This document shows positions 1 through 10,431 of a stretch of 64,000 nt of DNA, one piece after another. The stretch is from Hofstenia miamia (Eukaryota; Xenacoelomorpha; Acoela): the NCBI GenBank assembly GCA_004352715.1, contig SCFE01000084.1, forward strand, positions 1,188,035 through 1,252,034. The letters are read 5' to 3'. Every line of letters starts with the position of its first letter. Positions within the stretch are counted from its first letter, which is position 1. The notes under the pieces are model-generated. The model saw only the letters and a program-made list of their open reading frames with translations. It did not search any database and was not told the DNA's origin. The position numbers were made by a program, and so were the translations under genes.

Positions 1-179
1 AAAGACAATATTTATATTCTCACATGAATTTCAATTTTAAATAATTACGAGATTCTAGAGTACAATTTCATCAGAAAAATTTTGTAAGCAAATGATTATA
101 TCTAAAACTGGAAAGATAATTCACATATAAACTAGGTTTTTTAAATTGGTGGAATATATTTAGCAACAGTTGTAGGTGA

Positions 180-1224
180 ACAGATCTCTCTTTTGTATAT
201 TTTAGATCAAGTGCAGACATGCAGAGGTAGTAATTTATAGTTTTTGTACTATATCAACTCCCCACTTCCATAAACTCAACTCATCCAGATATCATTCTGC
301 TCCTTATGTACTGCTCCTAATGCTCCTATGACTACTCTAGGACTACTTCGACCTACTTAAGATTCCTCTGCCAACTCCCTGTACTTGTCTATCTTTTTTT
401 TCCACAGTATCTTAACCTTTTCATTTTCTACGACTGCCTGAGGATAATGGCCATACCACTCGTCTCCAGCTTCTAACCAATGCTGCCTGGTCAGGCTCCA
501 ATTGTAACATTCTTCCCACATTATCATCCCTGAACTTATTCTAATTCTGTGCCAACTTCTCAAACCCTGCTATCAGATAATCTAATGTCTCCAGCGCATT
601 CTTACATGGCCTACACTTGTCACTTACTTCTACTTTTCTGTCTATATGATTCTTCACCCTTAATCCTGCTCTCTTTAGCCACTTGCTGCTTTTTCACAGT
701 TTTCTGTATTTCTCCCATATTCTCCATGCATCATGTTCTGCCTATACCTTCTTTGTCTCTACTTCTATTCTTTTCTGGTATGCGTTATTTTCCTCAGTCT
801 CTCTTCTTATTTTCCTTAACTCCATAGTGACCTCCAGTAGGGACCCTTTAGGTTGCTCTTTTACATATTCCCTTAGTCCTTGCCATGCATAATATATCAA
901 CGTCTCCATTTGAATTGAAAACGCTCTCTGCTACTAATACCTTCCTTGTCTCTCTGTCTAGCTTCCTCAGCTCATTCTTGTTCCTCCTTACTATTCTTGC
1001 TGAGCAACTTAACACTGATATTGCCTACACATTAATTGCGATTATGTTGTTCTGCCCATTCAGTGCTGACTTTTGTAGTACCTTCTTTACTCTCTTGTAT
1101 AATTGTCTTCATAAACTATTCTATCTTTCTCTATCACTCCTAAGTACTTGTAACCCTCTTTGACATTCTCACTCTTATCATCAATGTAACTGTCACATAC
1201 TTTCCTGATATAAACACCAACCCA
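180..1224 (-). pseudogene. RLE-type non-LTR retrotransposon, decayed 3' half
   Basis: Read on the minus strand, broken frames carry landmarks of the C-terminal half of a LINE with a restriction-enzyme-like endonuclease (R2/NeSL-like group). In order: post-RT block EGYKYLGVIEKDRI (about 1180-1120), the linker YAWQGLREYVKEQPKGSLL (near 890-830), a zinc-knuckle-like stretch CRPCKNALETLDYLIAG (about 620-560) that has lost its last Cys, then DEWYGHYPQAVVENEKVKIL (about 460-400) and IGALGAVHKEQN (about 330-290). Known in the family: this region follows RT and holds the CCHC knuckle and endonuclease. Seen here: several stops and frameshifts, and no RT core upstream, which ends at an AT tract. It is a 5'-truncated dead copy. 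Clade is uncertain. Confidence 0.68.
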
Positions 1225-1250
1225 AAATATCCACTTGCTTCTTGAACATA

Positions 1251-1280
<30 letters not shown>
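1251..1280. repeat. (AT)n microsatellite
   Basis: Nearly pure AT dinucleotide run directly upstream (minus-strand sense) of the truncated LINE; it may mark the truncation or insertion junction. Confidence 0.9.
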
Positions 1281-1282
<2 letters not shown>

Positions 1283-2253
1283 AATCAATTATCAAAAATA
1301 TCAAAACACCACAGGATAGAGGATTTTCTCCTCTTTTTTAAAGCTTCCCATTTGTGAACCAATTTAAGCAACCTTGAAACGTACTACAGAAAACATAATA
1401 ATAAATGTTATTTGTTGCCCATATAAATGTTGTACCACATTATTATCTGAACATTAGATGTGTTAGAAATATCGGACTTTTTTAAAAAAAAATAGTTGAA
1501 AATTTCAAGTATTTTATGTACTCTATACAGCAAGGCAAAGATTTTAACCATAAAAGCAGTGCACATTTATTCTTATATGATTAGCCATAAAAGTGTTTTC
1601 CGTATTTTCTAATAGCCTTGTAAAAAATTATTTAAAAATCTGGCAAGGCTGACGGAATTATATAATTTGGATTTTCTCATTAGTAACGTGTATACTCAAG
1701 AAATGTTTGTGATGAAAATTAAAGCATAAATTATAAAAAATCAAATTTTGAGAGACATTTTGTGAAAGTTGCTTAGCATTGAAAATAGTACTTCAAAGTA
1801 GTGGGAGATCTTTTAATGCTGCCTAAATAATAATATTCACAAAATATATGTATCTGGTGCAAAATATTTATGTAATTCGTATATCTGGTGCAAATTTTGT
1901 TTCAATTTTAAATGTAATATAACAAAATTTTTCACTGAGATTTATTAAAGTCTTTTTGGTGTAAAAATTACTAACAATATCTAGGCCTTGCAAACATAGG
2001 CTTGCTTAAAAAACTACTATATATATATATATATATATAAATAAATATATATGTACATATATATATATATATATATATTTATATGTATGCATATACATAT
2101 ACAAGTATTTACACATGTAGGTACATTATAACTCTAATAATTTCAAAATTTAACAAATTAAGTTCTAATATGAGAAGAATCAAGTAAAACATTTCAAAGT
2201 GTACAGGAATTTTAGTGGGAGAATAAGTGATGTTACATAATATGGATCAAAAG
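1281..2253. other. AT-rich sequence, no gene seen
   Basis: About 1 kb with no supported gene. It includes AT tracts at 2018-2036 and 2057-2079 that alternate with ATGTAC and ATGCAT steps and are self-complementary. The stretch ends at an assembly gap. Confidence 0.6.
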
Positions 2254-3253
2254 NNNNNNNNNNNNNNNNNNNNNNNNNNNNNNNNNNNNNNNNNNNNNNN
2301 NNNNNNNNNNNNNNNNNNNNNNNNNNNNNNNNNNNNNNNNNNNNNNNNNNNNNNNNNNNNNNNNNNNNNNNNNNNNNNNNNNNNNNNNNNNNNNNNNNNN
2401 NNNNNNNNNNNNNNNNNNNNNNNNNNNNNNNNNNNNNNNNNNNNNNNNNNNNNNNNNNNNNNNNNNNNNNNNNNNNNNNNNNNNNNNNNNNNNNNNNNNN
2501 NNNNNNNNNNNNNNNNNNNNNNNNNNNNNNNNNNNNNNNNNNNNNNNNNNNNNNNNNNNNNNNNNNNNNNNNNNNNNNNNNNNNNNNNNNNNNNNNNNNN
2601 NNNNNNNNNNNNNNNNNNNNNNNNNNNNNNNNNNNNNNNNNNNNNNNNNNNNNNNNNNNNNNNNNNNNNNNNNNNNNNNNNNNNNNNNNNNNNNNNNNNN
2701 NNNNNNNNNNNNNNNNNNNNNNNNNNNNNNNNNNNNNNNNNNNNNNNNNNNNNNNNNNNNNNNNNNNNNNNNNNNNNNNNNNNNNNNNNNNNNNNNNNNN
2801 NNNNNNNNNNNNNNNNNNNNNNNNNNNNNNNNNNNNNNNNNNNNNNNNNNNNNNNNNNNNNNNNNNNNNNNNNNNNNNNNNNNNNNNNNNNNNNNNNNNN
2901 NNNNNNNNNNNNNNNNNNNNNNNNNNNNNNNNNNNNNNNNNNNNNNNNNNNNNNNNNNNNNNNNNNNNNNNNNNNNNNNNNNNNNNNNNNNNNNNNNNNN
3001 NNNNNNNNNNNNNNNNNNNNNNNNNNNNNNNNNNNNNNNNNNNNNNNNNNNNNNNNNNNNNNNNNNNNNNNNNNNNNNNNNNNNNNNNNNNNNNNNNNNN
3101 NNNNNNNNNNNNNNNNNNNNNNNNNNNNNNNNNNNNNNNNNNNNNNNNNNNNNNNNNNNNNNNNNNNNNNNNNNNNNNNNNNNNNNNNNNNNNNNNNNNN
3201 NNNNNNNNNNNNNNNNNNNNNNNNNNNNNNNNNNNNNNNNNNNNNNNNNNNNN
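2254..3253. other. Assembly gap (1000 Ns)
   Basis: Exactly 1000 Ns, the usual placeholder for unknown length, abutting an AT run on its right side. Open frames spanning it are artefacts. Confidence 0.99.
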
Positions 3254-3267
3254 TATATATATATATA

Positions 3268-4650
3268 GTTCACGACAAAAAGTTTGGAACCTCGGATCCA
3301 AATCCAATTAATTGCTGCTCACGCGCCACTTAATCAGTGACTTAATTAGACCTAAGTGTATGAGGGTGGCGCGATGGGTGACTACGGCGCTAACACAAGG
3401 TGGAATCTGCTGGTACGTAGTGGCATGGGATATCGATTGGATAATTGAATTGGTTTAAGGGCGCATCATAAACGCTGGAACCCAGCAGTGTATAATTTTT
3501 GTTTGCGTCCTAATAAGCACAGTAGTAGCTCATTGCTTGTTTATTGCATCAGGTCCTCAATTACAGCCGTTATGCCTGGAAAGCACATTCTTGACACTAA
3601 ATGTGAAGCAGTTATACGCATGAAGTCCTTAGGGAAAACCCATAAAGACATTTCTCTTATCCTCAAGATACCTAAGAGCTCAATATCACGAATTTTTACT
3701 ACTTATAAGGAAGAAGAAAGAATGACACCAAAAAAAGTAATGGCCTCCCAAAATTTTAATTGCTGTCGTACGGAAGTTAACACGGTTGTCCCAATCCGAC
3801 CCTAGGGATGTTAAAAAGCAGCAACTTTTGAGATCAGTGCAAAGAATTTGAAATAAATATGGATTATACAGCCGAATTGCAGCAAATAAACCTCTACTAT
3901 CAAAAAAGCAAAGATTGAATCGACTTCAATTTTGCAGAGCACAGATAGTAATTTCTTCAGAAGATTTTGGGCTCGTATTTCTTAGAGATAAATCAAAGTT
4001 TGAACTTAATCAGCAGCATAAATTTATGTAAGGAGACCACAAGTCCGTAAAGCAAGCTTGGATCCTCGTTATACAAAGAAGACTGTAAAGTTTGGAGGTG
4101 GAATCATAGTGGTCTGGGGATACATTAAACGAGATGGTAGCCGGGAGTTGATCAAATATGATTAAACACTCAATATCCGGTATTATATTCATTTACTTGA
4201 AAGGGAACCTTATGATATTTTCCAGCAGGATTGTGCTCTAGCACACAATTCGAGGGCTGCTAAGCAGTTCGTGGAGGTGTCGGGTATGGCCTTTCTACTA
4301 GATTTGCCTTCACAAAGTCCAGACCTAAATCTAATTGAGCATATGTGGGCCCAAGTCAAAAAAGAAATCGAGAGGCAGCATCCAAAAAAACTTATCCGAA
4401 TTTTGGACGCTTGTGGATGAAACATTTCAATCAATACCTGATGATTTTATAGAAAAACGGTATGAGTCATACTCACGTCGCCTAAATGCCGTCATTAATT
4501 CCAGAGGATACCATACAAAGTATTAAACTGATTTATACAGATATTTTTGTTAGCAAACCTGATCTTATATATCTTGTGCAATTTGTGCAAATTTGATCAT
4601 TGAAATATTAATTTTTCATTATGGTTCCAACCTTTTTGACGTTCAGTGAG
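3268..4650 (+). mobile_element. Tc1-like DNA transposon, inactive
   Basis: Imperfect terminal inverted repeats are visible. The left end (3268-3291) reads CACGACAAAAAGTTTGGAAC after GTT; the right end (4622-4650), reverse-complemented, reads GAACGTCAAAAAGGTTGGAA. They enclose a Tc1-type transposase reading frame in plus orientation with stops and frameshifts. The element begins directly after an AT run that borders the 2254-3253 gap, so the outermost left bases may be missing. Its right end is followed by a second, unrelated transposon relic starting at 4680. Confidence 0.75.
3572..4526 (+). pseudogene. Tc1-like transposase, frameshifted
   Basis: A cut-and-paste transposase of the Tc1 group. 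The N-terminus is intact for about 70 residues and holds a helix-turn-helix (MPGKHILDTKCEAVIRMKS, then KTHKDISLILKIPKSSISRI). After that the frame is lost several times. The catalytic part is still readable: VVWGYIKRDGS near 4110, FQQDCALAHNSRAAKQF near 4217, and LPSQSPDLNLIEHMWAQVKK near 4304. From the second Asp to the Glu I count 35 intervening residues, so the core reads DD35E rather than the usual Tc1 DD34E. Start chosen at the Met opening the HTH domain; an in-frame Met lies 84 bases upstream. Not functional as read. Confidence 0.78.
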
Positions 4651-4679
4651 TATTGAGTTAAATAGAAATACTACATGTA

Positions 4680-5230
4680 TATAGGGTGGGCCAAACTTTA
4701 GGGCAGTGATACACAAATCTCTCATCACTCACCTAAACATTTACCAAGCGCTGGGATTAATAGTGTTTATATCTAGCTGGTTTCAGCATGATGATGCCCA
4801 GCGCATTATGGAAACGTGGCTCGTAAGTGCTTGACTGGCACTTTTTGGTAATTGTTTGATAGGCTGACAGGGAGGACTAGAGTGACCCCCAAGATCTCCC
4901 GATCTTACTCCACTTGACTTCTTACTCTGGGAGTTATTAAGGAAGCGGTATACAGTACTAAACCATGTTCTTTGGAAAAGTTGAAGGAAAGAATAACCAG
5001 CACTTTTCATTCAATTACTCCAGAGCTTTGTCACAAAGTGTGTTCATCAATGGAGAACAGAGTTTTGGAGTGCATCGAGGTAAATGGTGGACAATTTGAG
5101 TATTTGTAAATAAAAGTATCATTTATTATTCATTACATTACAGTGAACGTATATAAACTGAATAAATGCTTAATTTACATTAAAAAAATATATTTTTGGT
5201 ATTACCCCCTAACTTCTGGCTCACCTTGTA
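4680..5230 (+). mobile_element. IS630/mariner-like element, internally deleted
   Basis: The termini form imperfect inverted repeats: left TATAGGGTGGGCCAAACTTT at 4680; right, reverse-complemented, TACAAGGTGAGCCAGAAGTT ending at 5230, with TA at each edge. Inside, the plus strand keeps only the transposase C-terminus: a relic of the second catalytic Asp (FQ-HDDAQRIME, about 4785-4810), then PPRSPDLTPLDFLLWELLRK (about 4885-4945), then a tail like the family's conserved end (MVDNLSIC, about 5085-5110). The N-terminal half is missing and stops are present. Right-sized for a deletion derivative that would need a transposase supplied from elsewhere. Confidence 0.7.
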
Positions 5231-5356
5231 TTTTGAAGCGGCAAGTAAATCATTGCAATATTCATTCTTTTGCCGCATTGAACTATTCTAGTATTATAAC
5301 GCTAATTTGAAACAAAATTACTTCTTAATATTTCAAAATTCTTCATTTTCTGAAAA

Positions 5357-5380
5357 GGTTCCAAGCATTTTGTCCTGCAC

Positions 5381-5384
<4 letters not shown>
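5357..5384. repeat. Second Tc1-type terminal repeat
   Basis: The reverse complement reads TGCAGTGCAGGACAAAATGC followed by TTGGAACC. It resembles the terminal repeat of the Tc1 element at 3268 (shared GACAAAA-G-TTGGAACC core). It lies beside an AT run and has no transposase next to it, so it is either the right end of another copy or the outer end of a composite. Confidence 0.55.

Positions 5385-5431
<47 letters not shown>
5385..5431. repeat. (AT)n microsatellite
   Basis: Uninterrupted AT dinucleotide run adjoining the Tc1-type terminal repeat, consistent with insertion of Tc1/mariner elements into TA-rich targets. Confidence 0.95.
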
Positions 5432-5434
<3 letters not shown>

Positions 5435-6059
5435 AATGTATGAATACTTTAAACCATTGAGCCAATTTTTTGATATAGTACACAATTTCTCTATTATTAG
5501 AACTACTGCTCGTGTTTGGTTATCATTGGGTAATAACAACTTTCCTCCATGTATAGTTTTACATGTGATGAATTAAAATTTTGATATTATATTTTTAGTA
5601 TTTAATATTCAAAAGTCATTCACAAACAGTAATAAGATGCGGGCCTTCAAATGAAACGGCATTAATTAGATTGAATTTTAGAACAAATTTTCATAATTTG
5701 CCGCAATTTGGAGCCTTCATTATCCGAGTGTCTGCGCATATCTACTTTGAATTAAGTGCTGTGATTCCATTGCAGTACATCATGCTTCAACCACGAATTA
5801 GAAACAAGGTTGCTGCTTGTTTAAAACGAAAATAAGATTGTTAAGATTGTTCATCTAAATGTTCTGCACGATATTTTGTTCGAAAAAAATATTTCTCAAT
5901 GCTTGATCCAATATTTCTAACGCTTTGTTGATTAAAATTATGATATTTCAAAGCATCAAACGAACGTATTTATGCAATGCAATTTATGTGCATGTGAAAT
6001 TTTGCGTATTCTGAAAACAGTGTATTATTTCTCAACAATAATGTTAAACAGCAATTTTA
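5432..6059. other. AT-rich intergenic sequence
   Basis: No gene or clear repeat recognised. Confidence 0.5.
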
Positions 6060-6180
6060 TATCATATATTAACCGTAAACAACTCAGATATATTTTTTAC
6101 AGTTTGCGATGGTTTCTATAAAATTTTTAAGCAGTCATAACTCACACAATACTACAAGAATGACAAATGTGAACACATGT
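6060..6180. repeat. Dispersed repeat, copy 1
   Basis: Shares an ordered series of words with 63165-63290, for example GATGGTTTCT-TAAAA then a run of CA/TA-rich words ending at ACATGTCT or TCATGTCT. Similarity is patchy, and stops where the mosaic-end-like sequence begins. Confidence 0.4.
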
Positions 6181-6195
6181 CTCTTATACACATCT
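6178..6195. other. Match to Tn5/Nextera mosaic end
   Basis: TGTCTCTTATACACATCT is identical to the last 18 of 19 bases of the Tn5 mosaic end used in tagmentation libraries; the base before it is A instead of C. A chance match of this length is very unlikely. It probably marks residual adapter or a chimeric read junction. Confidence 0.8.
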
Positions 6196-6868
6196 CTATT
6201 TCATTTACAGCCTCTATACGCGCACGTTCCTGAACCAGTCTGGGTGTATATTTGTGTTAAATTACAAAACCTCAAGCACGAAGTGTCGAATGGGACATGG
6301 GCGAAAATAATGTAGTCGAGTCTTGCTTTTATTGGCGCTGTATTATCTGAACACCAAGAACGAACTCAATCTGATTATTTTTGTAAAAATCCAATTTTCC
6401 AATGAAAATGTTAACACAATAAAGTGCCTTCGTCAATTTTATGACAAATTTTCACCATAACGCAGAATATACCATAGATTTGTCAAAATCTCAAGATTCC
6501 AAAATTTCCTAACAGGCTTAGAAGAAACAAAGGTTTGTGACTTTAAAGGCGTGATAAAAAATAATTTAAATCTTTAGTTTAAGCTGATATGAGTAAATAT
6601 CCAATTTCTTAGAAAGTCTGTCGGATTTTTTACCAAACGTCCTATTATTTTTAGTAAAGTTCCATAAAGATATTCAATGCTTTAAAATGAATGTTTTATA
6701 TAAAATACATGTGTTAATCTTTGAAATATCTGAACAGCCAGGCGTCAAAAAAATCATTGTATATTATTGTCCTCGCCATTTAGGATATGACACCGATTAA
6801 ACAGTTGTCAAAAGTACAAAATTTCGAATTTGCTGAACCATCCATACATTTTAGAAACTACATTTAAT
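6196..6868. other. AT-rich intergenic sequence
   Basis: No supported gene. If the mosaic-end match marks a misjoin, this stretch may not be the true neighbour of what precedes it. Confidence 0.5.
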
Positions 6869-7261
6869 TTAGAAGCGATAAGCATTGAATGTTTCGAATA
6901 ATGCCTTTAAAGTTTGGCGTAGAAAGGTAGTTAGAGTAGCAGAGTAGCATACAGGGGGTTTCCCTCTGACGACCGGTTCATCTGAAAATGATGGATCCTT
7001 ATTCTTGTTCCACTGAGCAATAGTCCTAGCAACAGTATTTGTTGAGAAGCCTAGCGCTTTAGCTACACGCTTCCGTACTGGTCTTTGAGATCCTGCCCTT
7101 CCTTCATGCTTTTCTTTAATGAAATACTGATGGACTCGCACAATTAGAATTTTTTCAGCAGAGGAGAGCTCATGTTTGACAAACGGTATCTCGTCCATTA
7201 TTGTCAACTGAAAAAATCCAAAGATAGCGTCGGAATAGCCTTGAATTGACCAATCTGACAA
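6869..7261 (-). CDS. Orphan transposase-type helix-turn-helix ORF
   Basis: An uninterrupted 130-codon frame. Residues about 22-100 look like the N-terminal DNA-binding part of an IS630/Tc1/mariner transposase: a helix-rich start (SSAEKILIVRVHQYFIKEKH), a second helix-turn-helix (VRKRVAKALGFSTNTVARTI), then a basic-acidic linker ending RGKPP. A likelier start is the internal Met of MDEIPFVKHELSS. No catalytic DDE domain follows; after RGKPP the sequence continues CCCCCT then GTATGC, which could be a splice donor. Options are a truncated transposon relic or a domesticated DNA-binding exon. The lack of stops mildly favours a young or retained sequence. No terminal repeats seen. Confidence 0.45.
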   Translation of the reverse strand: MSDWSIQGYSDAIFGFFQLTIMDEIPFVKHELSSAEKILIVRVHQYFIKEKHEGRAGSQRPVRKRVAKALGFSTNTVARTIAQWNKNKDPSFSDEPVVRGKPPVCYSATLTTFLRQTLKALFETFNAYRF

Positions 7262-8172
7262 TGGTTAAAAAAAACTCATACAAAAATTATAAAAGAAATA
7301 TTCGGTTTTGATTGACGGTTCAGTTTTGCATGTCCGATCCCATTTGGCAAGGACAACAGAAGCAGAATAAAAGTTTTTCTAAGACTTTTTAAAGCATTTA
7401 TAAAATATGTACATTTTTAAAAGTATTTTCAACCAAACCCTCAAATTTTCATTCAATATGACGTAGCAAAAAAAAATACAAAGTGAATGGAAAAAAATCT
7501 AACTCCTTTTCATTCAAAATATACAAAAAGTTTGGAAACAAATTTCACAAAATTGAGTTTTTATAAAAAATATTTATGAATTCAATAAAAGCGGAGTGTA
7601 GAGTACTTACTTCCCATAATACATTTTTAAATTTGCACAATAATATAGAGAAATTTAAAATTTTCAAAGTATTTGAATAAAACTGCCAATTTTAACAAAC
7701 GATCTTTACTGATTATATAAAGATAATTTCAAAAAAACAATAAAATCTAGTTTATTCAATCACTGATCAAATTTTACTAACATAATCATCAACATAAACC
7801 TCAGCCTGATTTAGTGTTCAAGAAATTTTGAAATAATTTTTAGCTTTTATTCAATCATTATATTCCCCAGCATTTTTCTAGGGCTGGCCATTTTAGAGAA
7901 ATGGTAAATTGCAAAAAAAAATTATTTATTGCAATTGTATAATACTATTTATAAATGATTTCCTTTTTCAAGTTGTGGTCATTAATATTATAATTTTATA
8001 CTATTATGTGGTACTGTTGGATGCTATGCACATAAGTTGTGAAATGAATTTATAAATATTTGCTTCACAAAGTTGCGTTTTTGTTTTCTTTGTGAAGCAT
8101 TGAATTAAATTTGAATTCTCTATTATTTACATGAAATAATTGTTTGCATCCTAAGTCTGTGGACAGTCATAA
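7262..8172. other. AT-rich intergenic sequence
   Basis: No gene or recognisable element seen. Confidence 0.5.
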
Positions 8173-8941
8173 CCCACGTAGCCAAATACTGGTGGGCCAC
8201 CAGGTGGGGTTTGGCCGCCCGTGCACCAGTGGACCACCAGCGGTAAACTGGTGGTTCATCAGTGGTCCACTGGTAGCTAATTGGTGGGCAACTGGTGGCA
8301 AAAATATGATTTAAGCATTAGAGTGATGTCTCAAATGTAGCAACAGCAAACTTTTATATTGATAGAGTTTAAACATTGCAGTTTAAACTAATATAAACCC
8401 AACAAAGGGTTGAAGGAAATGCTAGAAAGCTTACCATTTACATTGATTTTAAGTTGTCAATGGAAAATATAAAGAATTTTTTTATTATAACCAATAACAA
8501 CAAGCGCACAAAAATGCCCAATTTAGATTTAATTTTCAATTTCCGAAGAAATTGCAATTTTTATACATTATTTTTTTCCAATAATTAAAAATATATTTTG
8601 CACAATTTTAAGTACTCATGTAGACATTGATTTCAAGGTCCACGAATAATAGTGAATAAATTATTTTGAAATTTCATTCTGCACATATATCTAATTTTTT
8701 GCAAACAGAAAATTGCAAAAAAGCTCTTCACAACGAATTTTATATGTTTATGAGATCTAAGAGAGCATAATAATGAATAATATTTTACTTGCAAGCATTA
8801 GTTCATATATTATTTATGATTAAGAGTAAATCAGATGTCACTAGTGGTCCACCAGTGGTCCACTGGTGGCTATGAGTGGCTGCAATTGCCACTCCTGCCA
8901 CTGCTTCCCCACCAGTGGTCCACTAGTGGTGGCTACATGGG
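8173..8941. mobile_element. Palindrome-rich MITE-like element
   Basis: A 769-bp non-coding element with inverted ends: left CCCACGTAGCCA (8173), right end reverse-complemented CCCATGTAGCCA (8941). Next to each end lies a GC-rich array of degenerate copies of the palindromic decamer CCACYRGTGG (8190-8300 and 8838-8930), for example CCACCAGTGG, CCACTGGTGG, CCACTAGTGG. The 500-bp core is AT-rich and codes for nothing I can see. No clear target duplication. The layout suits a non-autonomous DNA transposon whose transposase binds the subterminal palindromes; that part is inference. A related element lies at 39047-39746. Confidence 0.7.
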
Positions 8942-9104
8942 AAATACTATAGGTATTAGTAGAAAATCTTTGAATAAGTACCAAATTTATGCTCTGTAGC
9001 TCATTTCAATGCTTCCATAATATGTCATGTTTGTATCCCCTTTTGTGTTGCCAGCATTCGAATTTGTGGAGTATTGCGTAAATCTTTAAATAAAAACAAT
9101 CCAG

Positions 9105-10431
9105 TGTAGAATCTTGCCAACATCAAATTTAACCTTATTTAGGCTTTTGCTCGACATAAGTCCGGTTTAATCACTATTCAATGTATGACAGACTCCAACA
9201 CCTCTCTCTCTCTCTGCGTAATAGTTAACTGTTTAACTTTAATTAATATGGCATTAGCTACACTTAATGTACCAGATAACTACTGTTCATTTAGATTGCT
9301 TAATGTACCAGATAACTACTGTTCATTTAGATTGCGAGTGATAGATGGTGCAATGGGTATCAACCCGACCTGAAGCAATGCATTAGAGGATGATTGGTCT
9401 TTGCAATTTAATCCAGCTTCACTCAGATGACATTGACAGAATTACCAAGGGTAGACTCAGTGCATGGAAATGGTACCTCAGTGAAAATGTGTGTGTAATT
9501 TGTTAACAATTTAGTGCATTAATTGTTCTTGTTATTATTGCAGTTAAAATATAAGAAGGCAGTAATGCAACAGGGGTGCTTCACCTTATTATATTTCCTT
9601 ACATATAATAAACCTACAGATATAAACATACATGTAAGCCCTTGGTACGTGTGAACAATCAAGGCAGTCAGTGATAAATAAACATTGTAAGTTAGTCTGA
9701 TGTCAGAGAATTTACTAATAGGCAATCAATCTAATAACACAGAAAAATGAGATCTAATAAACGTTGCCTTCATAATGAGGGGTAAACTAACAATCATAAT
9801 AATAATAATAACTGTTGAATAACGACTGATAGGAAAGCTATAACAAATAAAACTCCCTACTCTTACACCTAACCTATAAGCACATCAAGTAAACGACGAC
9901 TACCAGCTGCACCGCACTTTTGAAAGGCTGTATGTCCTTGCCGTTCCAGACTTCCTTTAACTGCAGTTGGGGACCACCGTCCAGATTACTCTAGCGCTTC
10001 TACAGTTTAGCTTTCCATTTAATTTAATAAAATAACCTGACAAAGATAAAGAAGTAAATCCAATAGATTTCATTCATCATCAAATAAATCAACTGCACTC
10101 TTTTTATACTTAGTAATATTAAACAATCAAACACTTGGCTAGTACCTGTCTAATCAATGTTGTTGTATATTTACTAATTTTACTTCTAATTTCTTCGTCT
10201 GCTGTTTTATGCACGTCAGCATTAATAAGCATTTGCATTTCGTTCTTTTTCCATTTGCCAAATATACCGCCAAGCAAATTAATATAAAAATACTGCTTTT
10301 ATTTTTTTTCAAATAATATAATTAATAATAATCATGTGTTTTACATTCAATAATTATTTTACTTGAGTCTTAGTTCTTTCCACTCCTTCTCTCATCTTGA
10401 CCACACATGATTTTATGTTGATTATGTAACA
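9105..10431 (-). mobile_element. Solo LTR, family A
   Basis: A 1327-bp LTR in minus orientation. It starts TGTAGAATCTTGCCAAC at 9105 (the LTR 3' end reversed) and ends ATTATGTAACA at 10431. CCAG lies immediately outside both ends (9101-9104 and 10432-10435), a 4-bp target duplication. Inside it matches the family A LTR at 33755-35042 in order: CCTTGGTACGTGTGAACAAT near 9637, TTAGCTTTCCATTT near 10009, AACCTGACAAAGATAAAGAA near 10034, and a TATA-like TTTTTATA (reverse) near 10100. No internal region, so it is a recombination remnant. More diverged than the other copies. Confidence 0.82.
9264..9335. repeat. 36-bp tandem duplication
   Basis: Two identical 36-base units, the first at 9264-9299 and the second at 9300-9335, each starting TTAATGTACCAG. 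They lie inside the solo LTR and arose after its insertion or in this copy only; the LTR at 33755-35042 does not show them. Confidence 0.95.

Noticed and set aside
549-1163. Plus-strand Cys/Phe/Leu-rich frames at 549-1163
   Set aside because: Shadow of the minus-strand LINE relic, whose protein motifs are recognisable.
2180-3333. Long open frames across the 2254-3253 gap
   Set aside because: Made almost entirely of Ns; no coding content outside the gap.
3900-4700. Host gene suggested by short frames near 4010-4526
   Set aside because: All are fragments or antisense shadows of the broken Tc1-like transposase.
8173-8941. CRISPR-like array from the repeated decamers
   Set aside because: Units are short, degenerate, irregularly spaced and in an animal genome; they fit MITE subterminal repeats.
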